Numbered from the stretch's first letter, positions 25,051-34,677 are shown. The stretch: DNA of 64,000 nucleotides from Melaminivora suipulveris (GCF_003008575.1 NZ_CP027667.1:1430501-1494500), one strand, 5' to 3'. Made by a program: numbers and translations. The notes: generated from the letters alone by a model not told the origin.

Positions 25051-26340
25051 TCAGCGCAGCGCGGCAGCGGCGCTGCCGTGCGGGGCCATGACGTCGGTGC
25101 GGCGCACCTCGGTGAAATACATCCAGATGAGCGACACCCAGACCACGCCGTACATCAGCATGAAGGCGCTGGAGCGGATGCCGGTCCAGTCCATCAGCAC
25201 GCCGAACAGGATGGGCAGGATGAAGCCGCCCAGGCCGCCGGCCAGGCCGACGATGCCGCTGATGGCGCCGATGTTGTGGGGATAGTCGTCGCTGATGTAC
25301 TTGAACACGCTGGCCTTGCCGAAGGCCCAGGCGATGCCCAGGATGAACATCAGGGCGGTGAAGACGTAGACGTTCAGGCCGATGTGGAAGGTCTTGGCGC
25401 CATCCACGGTGAGGATGGTGAAGTCGGTCTGCGGGTAGGACAGCAGGAACAGGCAGATCCAGCTGACCCACATGACCCACCAGGTCACGCTGTGCGCGCC
25501 GTACTTGTCCGAGAGCACCCCGCCGATAGCCCGCAGCACGCCGCCGGGCAACGAGAAGCACGCGGCCAGCAGCGCAGCCACGCGGATGTCCAGGCCGTAT
25601 TCGCCTACGTAGTACTGCACCATCCACAGCGCCAGCGCCACGTAGCCGCCGAAGACGATGCTGTAGTACTGGCAGTACTTGAGCACCTTGGGGTCCTTCA
25701 AGGCCTTGAGCTGGTCGGTGAACTTGACGTTGCTGGGCACCAGGTGCGCCGGATCGCTGGCGCTGAACATCCAGAACAGCACCAGCGTGCCCAGCATGAT
25801 GGCGGCATAGACGTGCGGCACGGCCTGCCAGCCAAAGGCCACCAGGATGACCGGCGCGACGAACTTGTTCACCGCCGCGCCCGAGTTGCCAGCGCCATAA
25901 ACGCCCATGGCCATGCCCTGGCGGTTCTTGGGGAACCAGCGCGCCACGTAGGGCGTGCCCACCGAGAAGGCGCCGCCGGCCAGACCCACGAACAGGCCGA
26001 TGGTCAGGAAGTGCCAGTACTCGGTGGCCGAGCCCATGAACCAGATGGCGGGCACGGTGCAAGCCAGCAGCACCGTCATGACGATGCGCCCGCCGTACTT
26101 GTCGGTCCAGATGCCCAGCGGCACGCGGATCAGCGAGCCGGTGAGCACCGGCATGGCGGTGAGCAGGCCGAACTGCGTGGAGTTGAGCTGAAGCATCTTC
26201 TTGATCGGGATGCCGATGACGCCGAACATCATCCAGACCATGAAGCACACGGTGAACGCCAACGTGCTCACGATGAGCACGGACCAGGCCTGGCGGTTGC
26301 GGCGGGGGTCGACTGCCGCGGTCGGTTGCGGGGTAGCCAT
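25051..26340 (-). CDS. narK1: NarK1-type nitrate transporter (MFS, proton symport type)
   Basis: A 429-residue major facilitator of the NarK1/NasA type, with twelve membrane segments and nitrate signature segments (GLAGGAFSVGTPYVARWFP and GIVGLAGGLGGFILP). NarK1 proteins import nitrate with protons and so start nitrate respiration before nitrite is available for exchange. It heads the narK1-K2-G-H-J-I cluster. The 218-base region upstream, down to narL, should hold the operon promoter, but I see no good FNR palindrome or NarL heptamer pair there. Confidence 0.92.
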   Translation of the reverse strand: MATPQPTAAVDPRRNRQAWSVLIVSTLAFTVCFMVWMMFGVIGIPIKKMLQLNSTQFGLLTAMPVLTGSLIRVPLGIWTDKYGGRIVMTVLLACTVPAIWFMGSATEYWHFLTIGLFVGLAGGAFSVGTPYVARWFPKNRQGMAMGVYGAGNSGAAVNKFVAPVILVAFGWQAVPHVYAAIMLGTLVLFWMFSASDPAHLVPSNVKFTDQLKALKDPKVLKYCQYYSIVFGGYVALALWMVQYYVGEYGLDIRVAALLAACFSLPGGVLRAIGGVLSDKYGAHSVTWWVMWVSWICLFLLSYPQTDFTILTVDGAKTFHIGLNVYVFTALMFILGIAWAFGKASVFKYISDDYPHNIGAISGIVGLAGGLGGFILPILFGVLMDWTGIRSSAFMLMYGVVWVSLIWMYFTEVRRTDVMAPHGSAAAALR

Positions 26341-26486
26341 TGCGGGTTTTTCCGGTTGTGGGATGTCCGCAATGGTCGTCTCAACCGGACGCCGCGCCCA
26401 TCCTTCCGTGGCAGGGCCGGAGCGCGGCAGAAGAACGATGGTTGTCCGGCACCGTCCTACTCCGAAAGAACTATCACCACATGCCG

Positions 26487-26550
26487 TTTTTGAGCCAAAT
26501 TGGCCTTCAGCCGGCGTGCTTCAAGCGTGAGCAGCTATGAAAGCAGGAGC
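26487..26550 (+). repeat. Dispersed repeat family 1, copy D
   Basis: Reads TTTTTGAGCCAAATTGGCC, TTCAGCCGGCGTG, TCAAGCG and GCAGCTATGAAA. It lies between the narK1 upstream region and the narL stop, leaving only about 150 bases for the nar promoter. Confidence 0.85.
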
Positions 26551-26558
26551 AAACAGGA

Positions 26559-27266
26559 TTACTCCGCGCGCTGCCGGTCGGCCGCATAGACCGCCGCCTG
26601 CACGCGCGACGACAGCCCCAGCTTGCGCAGGATGTGCTGCACGTGGATCTTCACCGTGGTCTCGGCGATGGAAAGCTGGCGGGCGATTTCCTTGTTGCTG
26701 GCGCCGCGCGCGATTTCGCGCAGCACCTCCTCCTCGCGTGGCGACAGGGGGGCGCCACTGTCCTCGGCCGCGGGCTCGGGCGCGGCCGCGGGCGGCGGGC
26801 CGCCCTGGCTCTGGAAGGCCGCCACCAGCTTGCCCATCATCTCCGGGCTGACGACGGGCTCGCCGTGCGCGGCGCGGCGGATGGCCTCGGCCAGCAGCTC
26901 GCCGTCGATGGTTTTCAAGAGATAGCCCTGCGCGCCCCGCTGCAGCGCGCTGGCCAGGTCGGCGCCGTCCTCGCTCACGGTGAGCATCAGGATGCGGCTG
27001 CCGGGCGAGGCGGCACGCAGGTCGGCGATGGCGTCGATGCCGCGCACGCCCGGCAGGTGGTTGTCCAGCAGGATGACCTGCGGGCGCAGCTGCGGCACCA
27101 GGCGCAGGGCCTGCGCCGCGTCCCCGGCCTCGCCGACCACCTGCAGGTCATCCTGCTGGCTCAGCAGCGCCACCAGGCCACGGCGCAACAAGGTGTGGTC
27201 GTCGATCAGAAACAGCGTGATGCGGGGAGCGGCGGGGCTGGCGGCGTCTGGTTGGGGCGTCGTCAT
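26559..27266 (-). CDS. narL: Nitrate/nitrite response regulator NarL
   Basis: A 235-residue two-component response regulator with an N-terminal receiver domain (DD at residues 22-23, phosphorylation site Asp68 in ILLDNHLPG) and a C-terminal LuxR-type helix-turn-helix (about 170-232: [22 protein letters not shown]). A Pro/Ala-rich linker joins them. It overlaps narX by 4 bases (ATGA), so NarX is its partner kinase. The adjacent nar operon is the expected target. Confidence 0.95.
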   Translation of the reverse strand: MTTPQPDAASPAAPRITLFLIDDHTLLRRGLVALLSQQDDLQVVGEAGDAAQALRLVPQLRPQVILLDNHLPGVRGIDAIADLRAASPGSRILMLTVSEDGADLASALQRGAQGYLLKTIDGELLAEAIRRAAHGEPVVSPEMMGKLVAAFQSQGGPPPAAAPEPAAEDSGAPLSPREEEVLREIARGASNKEIARQLSIAETTVKIHVQHILRKLGLSSRVQAAVYAADRQRAE

Positions 27267-29206
27267 GTCGGGCTGTCAGGCAGTGCGAAAGTGATGGGCT
27301 GGCCAGCGTCGGCGGCGGCAACGGCAGCGGGCGGCGCGTCGTCCGCGCCGGGTGGCGGCAGCTCCAGGGCCACGCGGGTGCCACGGCCGCCGGGCTGCGA
27401 ATGCAGCGTCAGGCGCGCCTGGATGCGCTCGGCGCGCTCGCGCATGATCCCCAGGCCCACGTGCAGCGAATCCGGCGGCACGGCGGCCGGATCGAAACCC
27501 TGGCCGTCGTCGTGCACCTCGAAGCGCCAGCGCGGGTGGCGCTGCACGCGCAGTTCCACGCGGCGCGCGCCGGCGTGCTTGCGCACGTTGGACAGCGCCT
27601 CCTGCACGATGTGCAGCACCTGGATCTGCACGTCCGGCGCCAGCGGCCGGCCCTGGCCGGACATGGCCAGGTGCGTGGGCACGCCGGTCTGGTGCTCGAA
27701 CTTGGACAGCGTGGCGCGCAGTGCGCCCTCGATGTCCTCGTCGCTCGTGCGCGTGCGAAAGTGCACCAGCAGCTCGCGCACGTCGGCATAGCACTCGCGC
27801 ACGCCGGTATCCAGCTCGGCGATGGCCGCATCGCGCGCCCCGTCGTTGCCGCGCGCCACGGCGCCGTGCAGCAGCTGCATCTGGATCTTCAGGAAGGCCA
27901 GCGACTGGGCGATGGAGTCGTGCAGTTCGCGCGCGATCAGGCTGCGCTCGGCGGCCACGGCCGCCTCGCGCTCCAGCGCCGCCACGCGCAGGTTCTCCAT
28001 GGAGCTTGCCAGGTGCCGCGCCATGCTGGCCAGCAGCTCGCGCGTGTCATCGGCCAGCGCGTAGGAGCGGCGAAAGAACAGCGTGACCTCGCCCAGCAGC
28101 CGCTGGTGCAGCTGCACCGGCACGCTGATGACGGTCTGAAACCCCGCCTCGCGGCAGTGCGGCAGCTGCATGTCGGTGGCCGGCAGGATGGGGATGACGC
28201 GCATGCGCGCTTGCGCCTGGGTCTGGCCGCACTCGCAGGCGCCGGTGACCACGCAGTGCTCCTGCTCGACCATGGACTGCGGCAGGCCGTCGGCGGCCAG
28301 CAGCACGTAGCGCTGGTTGGCCTCGTCGGACCAGCGCACGGCGGCCGCGTCGGCGCCGGCCACGCGGCGCACGTGCTGCACGAAGCCCTGGGTCAGCGCG
28401 TCCAGGCTGCCGGCATCGGCGGCCAGTGCGCTGAGCTGGTAGAGCGCGGTCAGGCGCTGGTTCTGCTCCTCGACGCTGGCGGTCTTGTCGCGCACCTTGC
28501 GCTCCAGGTCCTGGTGCGAGGCCTGCAGCGCGTGCGCCATGCGGTTGAAGCCGGCGGTGAGCTGGCCGAACTCGTCGTCGGCCTCCACCGCCAGGCGTGT
28601 GGACAACTCGCCGCGCTGCACGCGCGCCAGCGCCTGCTGCAGCCGCATGACCGGGTTGAGCACCAGCAGGTAGCTCAGCGCCATGAAGGCCACGGCGGCG
28701 GCGATCGCCAGCGCCACCATCAGCAGCTGGAACAGGTGCAGCCCGGACGTCCAGCGGGCGATCTGCTCTTCGATGGCCTGCACGAAGCCGTCCAGCTCGG
28801 TCACGAAGGCATCACCGCGCGCCAGCGCCTCCTCCCGCGTGGGCGGCTGGGCGCGCCAGTGCGCGCGGATCGCCTGCCACTCGCGCGCCACGGCCGTGTA
28901 GTGCGCGCGCGTGGCGTCGCTCCAGGGCACGAACAGCGGCCGCGCCGGATCGCCCGTGCGCAGCAGCTCCAGGCTGCGGTCGAAGCGCTGCGCCAGCTCG
29001 GCGAACTTCTGCGGCGCCTCCTGCTGCTGCGCCAGCACCATGCGCAGCATGTTCATGCGCAGCCGGCCCGCCTCGTTGACGGCAGCGGCGCCGCCTTCCA
29101 GCTTCCACGTCACCCACAGGGTGAAGCCGATGGAGGCCAGGGCCACGAGCAGGAACGCCGTGCCCATGGCCAGCAGCTTGGTCGACAGGGTGGGCTGGTG
29201 GCGCAT
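27263..29206 (-). CDS. narX: Nitrate/nitrite sensor histidine kinase NarX
   Basis: A 647-residue membrane sensor kinase. Membrane segments at about 11-33 and 158-183 enclose a periplasmic domain whose beginning carries the P-box nitrate-binding sequence (AAAVNEAGRLRMNMLRM, residues 40-56). HAMP follows, then a central GAF-like module with a cysteine group (Cys318, Cys324, Cys326, Cys351), a HisKA_3 domain with His429 (ARELHDSIAQSLAF) and an ATPase domain with HAGARRV and DDGQGFD. It is translationally coupled to narL. Confidence 0.95.
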   Translation of the reverse strand: MRHQPTLSTKLLAMGTAFLLVALASIGFTLWVTWKLEGGAAAVNEAGRLRMNMLRMVLAQQQEAPQKFAELAQRFDRSLELLRTGDPARPLFVPWSDATRAHYTAVAREWQAIRAHWRAQPPTREEALARGDAFVTELDGFVQAIEEQIARWTSGLHLFQLLMVALAIAAAVAFMALSYLLVLNPVMRLQQALARVQRGELSTRLAVEADDEFGQLTAGFNRMAHALQASHQDLERKVRDKTASVEEQNQRLTALYQLSALAADAGSLDALTQGFVQHVRRVAGADAAAVRWSDEANQRYVLLAADGLPQSMVEQEHCVVTGACECGQTQAQARMRVIPILPATDMQLPHCREAGFQTVISVPVQLHQRLLGEVTLFFRRSYALADDTRELLASMARHLASSMENLRVAALEREAAVAAERSLIARELHDSIAQSLAFLKIQMQLLHGAVARGNDGARDAAIAELDTGVRECYADVRELLVHFRTRTSDEDIEGALRATLSKFEHQTGVPTHLAMSGQGRPLAPDVQIQVLHIVQEALSNVRKHAGARRVELRVQRHPRWRFEVHDDGQGFDPAAVPPDSLHVGLGIMRERAERIQARLTLHSQPGGRGTRVALELPPPGADDAPPAAVAAADAGQPITFALPDSPT

Positions 29207-29241
29207 GGCGCCAGTGTAGGCCTGCCGCCATGCGGGCGGCG

Positions 29242-29306
29242 TTTTTGAAGCCTTTTGAGGCCTCAGCCGTCGTGGAGCAAAGGCCTTTAGCTATTAAATA
29301 TATAGC
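29242..29306 (+). repeat. Dispersed repeat family 1, copy E (divergent)
   Basis: Reads TTTTTGAAGCC, GGCCTCAGCCGTCGTGGA, GCAAAGG and TTAGCTATTAAATATATAGC. The middle is less conserved than in other copies but the order and spacing of blocks are the same, including the terminal GCTAT/ATAGC hairpin. It sits between the narX start and the nrdJ stop. Confidence 0.7.
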
Positions 29307-29315
29307 GTCGAGCCG

Positions 29316-31760
29316 TCACCCGCAACTGCCCAGCGCGCCGCACTGCGTACAGTAGTCGCAGCCGTCCTTGCGGATCACGGCGTGCGCGCCGCATTCGAAG
29401 CACTTCTTGCCAGCCATGGCGTGTGGCGTGGCGCCGGCCTCGATCGGCGGCTCGTCCAGCGGCAGCAGCTGCTGCTGCGGATCGCTGGTGCGCCGTGCCA
29501 GGATGTTCTGCACCGCGTAGGCGATGGCGGCGACCTCCGAGTCGTGCCACAGCGGCACCTGCGTGCCGTCGGCGCGCGTGTGCTGGCCCAGGCGCACGGG
29601 GCCGCGGTCCCAGGCCACCTTGCGCATGTCCGACAGCGCCCGCTCCAGAAAACCGCCGCGCGCGGCCAGCGACAAAAGGCGCATGCTGGAGGTGATCCAT
29701 TGCTGCGATTCGCCGCTTTGGCCCACCGGCATGAAGAACTCGATGGCCCGGTCCACCGTGCCGCCGCGCCCGTCGGGAATCGGCAGGAAGGAGACGATCA
29801 GGTACAGGCGCTTTTGGCCCTCCTGCGTCCAGTACTCGATCTTCTCTGCCACGGCCGACAACCCGCCTTTGGGGCGGCTTTCGATGACCGTGCGCATCGG
29901 GTCCACCGGCGCAGCCGGCTCGCTGGCGGCGGCTTGCGGCGTGGCCTGGGCCGGCGCGGCGGCGGGCGTCACCTCCAGCACCGCGCCCAGAATGCTGTTG
30001 GGCCGGTAGGTCGCCAGGCCCTTCAGGCCCGAGTGCCAGGCCTGCAGGTACAGGTTCTTGAAATCCTCGTACGGATAGTCGCCCGGCACGTTCACGGTCT
30101 TGGAGATCGCCGTGTCCACGTAGGGCTGCACCGCCTCCATCATGGCCACGTGCTCGCCGGCGCTCATGTCCATGGCGCTGACGAAATACTCGGGCAGCTG
30201 GTTCACGTCGCCGCCCAGCGTCTTGTACAGGCGCCAGGCGTGGTCCTCAACCACGTACTCGCTCTTGCTGCCGTCGGCCTCGCGCTTCCTGCGCGTGTAG
30301 GCCCAGGAGAACGGCGGCTCGATGCCGTTGGAGGCGTTGTCGGCAAAGGCCAGGCTCACCGTGCCGGTGGGCGCGATGGACAGCAGGTGACTGTTGCGAA
30401 TGCCGTGCTTCTTGATCGCTTTCCGGATGTCCTCGGGCAGGCGGCTGGCGAACGTCCCCTCGGCCAGATAACCCTCGGCGTCGAACTTCGGGAAGGCGCC
30501 TTTTTCCCTGGCCAGCTCGACCGAGGCGCGGTAGGCCGCATCGCGCATGCGCCGGGCGATCTTCACCGCCATGTCGCGCCCGTCCTGGCGGTCGTAGCGC
30601 ACTTTCAGCATCGCCAGGGTGTTGCCCATGCCGGTGAAGCCTACGCCGATGCGCCGCTTGGCGGCGGACTCGGCCTGCTGCTGCGCCAGCGGCCAGAAGG
30701 TCACGTCCAGCACGTTGTCCAGCGCCCGCACCTGCGTGGCCACGGCGGCTTCGAAGGCGTCGAAGTCGAACGCCGCCTCGCCGTGCAGGCCAAACGGGTT
30801 GCGCACGAAACGCGTCAGGATGACGGGGCCCAGGTCGCAGCAGCCGTAGGGCGGAAGCGGCTGCTCGCCGCAGGGGTTGGTGGCCTCGATGCCCTCGGTG
30901 TAGCGCAGGTTGTTGTCGGTATTGATCTGGTCGAGGAACAGGATGCCCGGCTCGGCGAAGTCGTAGGCCGACTGCATGATGGTGTCCCACAGCTCGCGCG
31001 CGCGCAGTGTGCGGTAGACCCATTGGCCGTCGGCGCGCTGGCGGGCGCCGGCGGCCAGCAGATCGGCGCCGGGGGCGGCGGCGTGCACCAGCTCCCATTG
31101 GCCATCCTGCTCGACCGCCTGCATGAAGGCATCGGGTACGCCAACCGAGACGTTGAAATTGTTCCAGCGCCCAGGCGTGCGCTTGGCGGTGATGAAGTCC
31201 AGCACGTCCGGATGGTCGATGCGCAGCACGCCCATCTGCGCGCCGCGCCGGGCGCCTGCGCTCTCCACCGTCGAACACGACTGATCGAACACGTTGATGT
31301 AGCTGCACGGCCCCGAGGCCATGGAGTGCGTGCCCTTGACCAGCGCCCCACGCGGGCGGATGCGCGAGAAGTCGTAGCCCACGCCGCCTCCGCGGCGCAT
31401 GGTCTCTGCCGCCTCGCGCAGGGCCTCGTAGATGCCGGGGTAGCCGGCGTCGTCCACGCCCTGGATGCAGTCTCCCACCGGCTGCACGAAGCAGTTGATG
31501 AGAGTGGCCTGGATGTCGGTGCCGGCGGCGCTCATGATGCGGCCGGCGCCGATGGCGCCGGCGCGCAGGTTGTCCAGAAAGCGCTGCTCGAACTTTTGCC
31601 GCAGTTCGGGCTTTTCCACCGACGCCAGGGCGCGCGCCACGCGGGCGTATAGCTGATCCACATCGCTCTCGCCACTCTTGAAATACTTTTCGCTGAGCAC
31701 GTCGTGGCTGATGGGCTGGACGGGCAGGCTGGGGGCGAGGCTGGTGGTTTCGCGTTGCAT
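29316..31760 (-). CDS. nrdJ: Vitamin-B12-dependent (class II) ribonucleotide reductase
   Basis: An 814-residue adenosylcobalamin-dependent reductase that makes deoxyribonucleotides without oxygen. Catalytic-barrel features are present: LINCFVQPVGD, NPCGEQPLPPYGCCD with the active-site Cys and Glu, and RNSHLLSIAPTGT. The C-terminus carries a cysteine-rich zinc-ribbon-like tail (CFECGAHAV, CDYCTQCGALGSCG) used for disulfide exchange. The ATG at 31760 starts the conserved region. The 254 bases upstream, to the ChaN-like gene, are GC-rich and hold no recognised cobalamin riboswitch or NrdR box. Its position before narXL suits oxygen-limited growth. Confidence 0.95.
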   Translation of the reverse strand: MQRETTSLAPSLPVQPISHDVLSEKYFKSGESDVDQLYARVARALASVEKPELRQKFEQRFLDNLRAGAIGAGRIMSAAGTDIQATLINCFVQPVGDCIQGVDDAGYPGIYEALREAAETMRRGGGVGYDFSRIRPRGALVKGTHSMASGPCSYINVFDQSCSTVESAGARRGAQMGVLRIDHPDVLDFITAKRTPGRWNNFNVSVGVPDAFMQAVEQDGQWELVHAAAPGADLLAAGARQRADGQWVYRTLRARELWDTIMQSAYDFAEPGILFLDQINTDNNLRYTEGIEATNPCGEQPLPPYGCCDLGPVILTRFVRNPFGLHGEAAFDFDAFEAAVATQVRALDNVLDVTFWPLAQQQAESAAKRRIGVGFTGMGNTLAMLKVRYDRQDGRDMAVKIARRMRDAAYRASVELAREKGAFPKFDAEGYLAEGTFASRLPEDIRKAIKKHGIRNSHLLSIAPTGTVSLAFADNASNGIEPPFSWAYTRRKREADGSKSEYVVEDHAWRLYKTLGGDVNQLPEYFVSAMDMSAGEHVAMMEAVQPYVDTAISKTVNVPGDYPYEDFKNLYLQAWHSGLKGLATYRPNSILGAVLEVTPAAAPAQATPQAAASEPAAPVDPMRTVIESRPKGGLSAVAEKIEYWTQEGQKRLYLIVSFLPIPDGRGGTVDRAIEFFMPVGQSGESQQWITSSMRLLSLAARGGFLERALSDMRKVAWDRGPVRLGQHTRADGTQVPLWHDSEVAAIAYAVQNILARRTSDPQQQLLPLDEPPIEAGATPHAMAGKKCFECGAHAVIRKDGCDYCTQCGALGSCG

Positions 31761-32014
31761 GGTGTTTTGTTCTCGGCTGGTAATGAAAGGCGCGGGGCGG
31801 AGCGCTGGCTCGGCCCATCCGCGGGCGCCGCTTCGGGCGGCTCGCGCGCGAAACTGGGGTTGTACACCACCGGCCCAGCCGCTCTTTCGGCACGTGAAAC
31901 GCGGGGCGTCCGGGGCGTCGATTCGGCATTTTTCGTAGCACCCGCGCTGCACCCGGCATGGACTGCGGCGCGGTCGCCCGTCTGTCGCGCCCAGGCAACA
32001 ATTACCATGCGGCG

Positions 32015-32857
32015 ATGTCCGCCATTTCCTTGCCTTTCCGCAGGCCCTTTCTGCTCGCCGCCCTGGCGCTGGCCGCCCTGCCCGGCTGCGCGCCGGGCCG
32101 GATCGGCCCCGCGCATTCAGCCTGGCACGCGCAGCTCGAGCGCTGGGCCGGCGTACAGGCACTGTTGCTGGGCGAGCAGCACGACGTGCCCGCGCACCAG
32201 CAGTGGGAGGCCGACACCGTGGCCTGGCTGGCCGCGCGGGGTCGGCTGGCGGCGCTGGTCATCGAGATGGCCGAGGCCGGCGCCGGCACCGACGGCCTGC
32301 CGCCCGGCGCATCCGAAGATCAGGTGCGCGCCGCCCTGCGCTGGAACGAGGACGCCTGGCCCTGGCAGCGCTACGCCGCGCCGGTCATGGCCGCCGTGGC
32401 CGCCGGCGTGCCGGTGCGCGGCGGCAACCTGGACTCCGACGCGCTGCGCGCGGCCTTGCGCGACGAGGCGCTGGACACCCACCTGGGCGCCGATGCCTTG
32501 GCGCGCCAGCGCCGCGCCATCGAAGACGGCCACTGCGGCCTGCTGCCCGCAGCGCGCGTGCAGCCCATGGTGCGCGTGCAGCTGGCGCGCGACGCCAGCC
32601 TGGCGCGCACCCTGCGCCAATCGCTGCGGCCGGGGCGCACGGCGGTGCTGCTGGCCGGCTACGGCCACGTGCAGCGCAGCCTGGGCGTGCCGACCTGGCT
32701 GGGGCCGGATATCACGGCAAAAGTGGCCATAGCCGGCGAAAATCAAGCGCGGACAGCTATGAAAATGGAAGCGGATTGGCACCAGGAAACGCCCGCCGCA
32801 CCACCGGTGGACCACTGCGCCGCGCTGCGCGCGCGCTGGCCCGGCGCCGCGCGCTGA
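32015..32857 (+). CDS. ChaN-family lipoprotein (haem/iron-regulated type)
   Basis: A 280-residue lipoprotein of the ChaN family (PF04187), outer-membrane proteins some of which bind haem. The start at 32015 gives a signal peptide ending in LPGC. The family motif LLLGEQHDVPAHQQWE follows, and near the C-terminus VLLAGYGHVQRSLGVP. The last part (from about residue 235) is encoded by repeat copy F, read as AKVAIAGENQARTAMKMEA, and is followed by a short Cys-containing tail. Divergent from nrdJ. Iron regulation is not evident from the upstream sequence. Confidence 0.8.
   Translation: MSAISLPFRRPFLLAALALAALPGCAPGRIGPAHSAWHAQLERWAGVQALLLGEQHDVPAHQQWEADTVAWLAARGRLAALVIEMAEAGAGTDGLPPGASEDQVRAALRWNEDAWPWQRYAAPVMAAVAAGVPVRGGNLDSDALRAALRDEALDTHLGADALARQRRAIEDGHCGLLPAARVQPMVRVQLARDASLARTLRQSLRPGRTAVLLAGYGHVQRSLGVPTWLGPDITAKVAIAGENQARTAMKMEADWHQETPAAPPVDHCAALRARWPGAAR
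32717..32772 (+). repeat. Dispersed repeat family 1, copy F (inside a CDS)
   Basis: Reads GGCCATAGCCGGCG, AATCAAGCGCGGACAGCTAT and GAAAATGGAAGC. It lies in the 3' part of the ChaN-like gene and is translated in the same frame as copy A in the aminopeptidase, giving a related peptide (AG, A and AMK at the same positions). Confidence 0.8.
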
Positions 32858-32928
32858 CACGCCAGGCGCGCGCTGCGCTGCAGCCCCACCCCCGCGTGGC
32901 GCGCGGGCCTGCTGCGACAATTCGCGCC

Positions 32929-33777
32929 ATGAGCCAAGCCTATATCCTGACCCTGTCCTGCCCCGACCGCCTGGGGTTGGTCCATGCCGTCTCCGGCTTC
33001 CTGCTGGAGCATGGCGCCAACATCGAAGAAGCCGCGCAGTACAACGACCACGCCACCGGCCTGTTCTTCATGCGCGTGCAGTTTGCCTGCGGCGAGCACG
33101 ACACCGCCACCCTGCGCGCGCGCCTGCAGGAGTTCGGCCAGCCGCTGCAGATGGAGCTGAAGCTGCACGAGCGCGATGCCCCGATGCGCACCGTCATCAT
33201 GGTCAGCCGCGAGGGCCATTGCCTGAACGATCTGCTGTTTCGCGTGAAAAGCGGGCTGTTGCCCATCCAGGTGGCGGCCATCATCAGCAACCATCGCGAC
33301 TTCTACCAGCTGGCGGCCAGCTACAACATCCCCTTCCACCACGTGCCGGTCACGGCCGCCACCAAGGCGCAGGCCGAGGCGCGCCAGTACGAGATCATCC
33401 AGGCCGAAGGAGCCGAGCTGGTGGTGCTGGCGCGCTACATGCAGGTGCTGTCGGATGATCTGTGCAAGAAGCTCGCCGGCCGGGCCATCAACATCCACCA
33501 CAGCTTCCTGCCCAGCTTCAAGGGCGCCAAGCCGTACTACCAGGCACACGACCGCGGCGTGAAGCTGATCGGCGCCACCGCCCACTACGTGACGGCCGAT
33601 CTGGACGAGGGCCCGATCATCGAGCAGGACGTGGCGCGCGCCGACCACACCGACACGGTGGAAGACCTGACCGCCCGCGGCAGAGACACCGAAAGCCTGG
33701 TGCTGGCGCGCGCCGTGAAGTGGCACAGCGAGCATCGCGTGCTGCCCAACGGGCACAAGACCGTCGTCTTCCGGTAA
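32929..33777 (+). CDS. purU: Formyltetrahydrofolate deformylase
   Basis: A 282-residue cytoplasmic enzyme hydrolysing 10-formyltetrahydrofolate to formate and tetrahydrofolate, balancing one-carbon pools. An N-terminal ACT domain (about residues 5-80, LTLSCPDRLGLVHAVSGFL) is followed by the formyltransferase-like catalytic domain with NIHHSFLPSFKGAKPY and ATAHYVTADLDEGPIIEQD. Length and start are normal for the family. The LysR gene starts 6 bases after its stop and may be co-transcribed. Confidence 0.95.
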   Translation: MSQAYILTLSCPDRLGLVHAVSGFLLEHGANIEEAAQYNDHATGLFFMRVQFACGEHDTATLRARLQEFGQPLQMELKLHERDAPMRTVIMVSREGHCLNDLLFRVKSGLLPIQVAAIISNHRDFYQLAASYNIPFHHVPVTAATKAQAEARQYEIIQAEGAELVVLARYMQVLSDDLCKKLAGRAINIHHSFLPSFKGAKPYYQAHDRGVKLIGATAHYVTADLDEGPIIEQDVARADHTDTVEDLTARGRDTESLVLARAVKWHSEHRVLPNGHKTVVFR

Positions 33778-33783
33778 CGCAGC

Positions 33784-34677
33784 ATGGCCGCCCCGGAGGG
33801 CGCCGGCCTGCGGCGCATTCCCCCCATCCAGTGCCTGCTCACCTTCGAGGCGCTGGCGCGCCTGCGCAGCGTGACGCAGACGGCCGACGAGCTGTGCGTG
33901 ACGCCCAGCGCGGTGAGCCACCGCGTCAAACAGCTCGAGCAGATCCTGGGCACGCGCTTGTTCGGCCGCTCGGACTTTTCGCTGACCACCGACGGCAGCG
34001 CGTATCTCGCGCACGTGCGCGAGGGGCTCACTGCCCTGCAGCGCTTTCCCGGCATGGCGTCCAATCCGGCCAAGCGGCGCCTGAAGATCGCCGTCACGCC
34101 GACGTTCGCCCGCTCCATCCTGATCCCGCGCCTGCGCCAGTTCACCGAGGCTTATCCCGAGATCGACCTGGCACTGCAGGTCTCCATTCCACTTTTGGAC
34201 GTGGTGGCCGAGGACGCCGACCTGGTCGTGCGCTTCGGCCCCGGCCATTACGCCGACATGGAGCACGTGGAGATCGCGCGCGACATCGTCACGCCCCTGG
34301 CCTCGCCGGCCTTCGTGCGCGAGCACGGCCCCTTCGAACGGCCGGAGGACCTGGCCGAAGTGCCGCTGCTGCGCAGCCCGCTGGAGCCCTGGCGCAGCTG
34401 GTTCGACGCCTGCGGCCTGGACTGGCCGGCGCCCACCGAGGGCTCGCAGTTCAACGATGTGGGCCTGATGTGCGACGCGGCGGCTGCCGGCATGGGCGTG
34501 GCGCTGGTGCGACTGAAACTCGGCATGCCCTGGCTGGACCAGGGCACGTTGGTCCGCCTGTTCGACATCGACGCGCCCAGCCCGCACGCGCACTACCTGT
34601 GCTGGCGCACCGGCACCATGGACCGCTGGGAGTGCTCGGCCTTCGCCGAATGGTTGAAGGCGACGACATCCCCCTGA
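33784..34677 (+). CDS. LysR-family transcriptional regulator (GcvA-like)
   Basis: A 297-residue LysR-type regulator with an N-terminal winged helix-turn-helix (about residues 12-70: LRSVTQTADELCVTPSAVSHRVKQLE) and a substrate-binding domain typical of the GcvA group (VVRFGPGHYADMEHVEI, MCDAAAAGMGVALV). Its target is unknown; it follows purU by 6 bases, so a link with one-carbon or glycine metabolism is possible but only inferred. The stop TGA lies within repeat family 2 copy 2. Confidence 0.88.
   Translation: MAAPEGAGLRRIPPIQCLLTFEALARLRSVTQTADELCVTPSAVSHRVKQLEQILGTRLFGRSDFSLTTDGSAYLAHVREGLTALQRFPGMASNPAKRRLKIAVTPTFARSILIPRLRQFTEAYPEIDLALQVSIPLLDVVAEDADLVVRFGPGHYADMEHVEIARDIVTPLASPAFVREHGPFERPEDLAEVPLLRSPLEPWRSWFDACGLDWPAPTEGSQFNDVGLMCDAAAAGMGVALVRLKLGMPWLDQGTLVRLFDIDAPSPHAHYLCWRTGTMDRWECSAFAEWLKATTSP

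Noticed and set aside
26487..26500. TTGAGCCAAATTGG as an FNR site before narK1
   Set aside because: It has several mismatches to TTGAT-N4-ATCAA and is part of the family-1 repeat, which occurs in unrelated places.
31761..32014. Cobalamin riboswitch upstream of nrdJ
   Set aside because: No B12-box or adenosylcobalamin aptamer pattern is visible in the 254 bases; the region is simply GC-rich.
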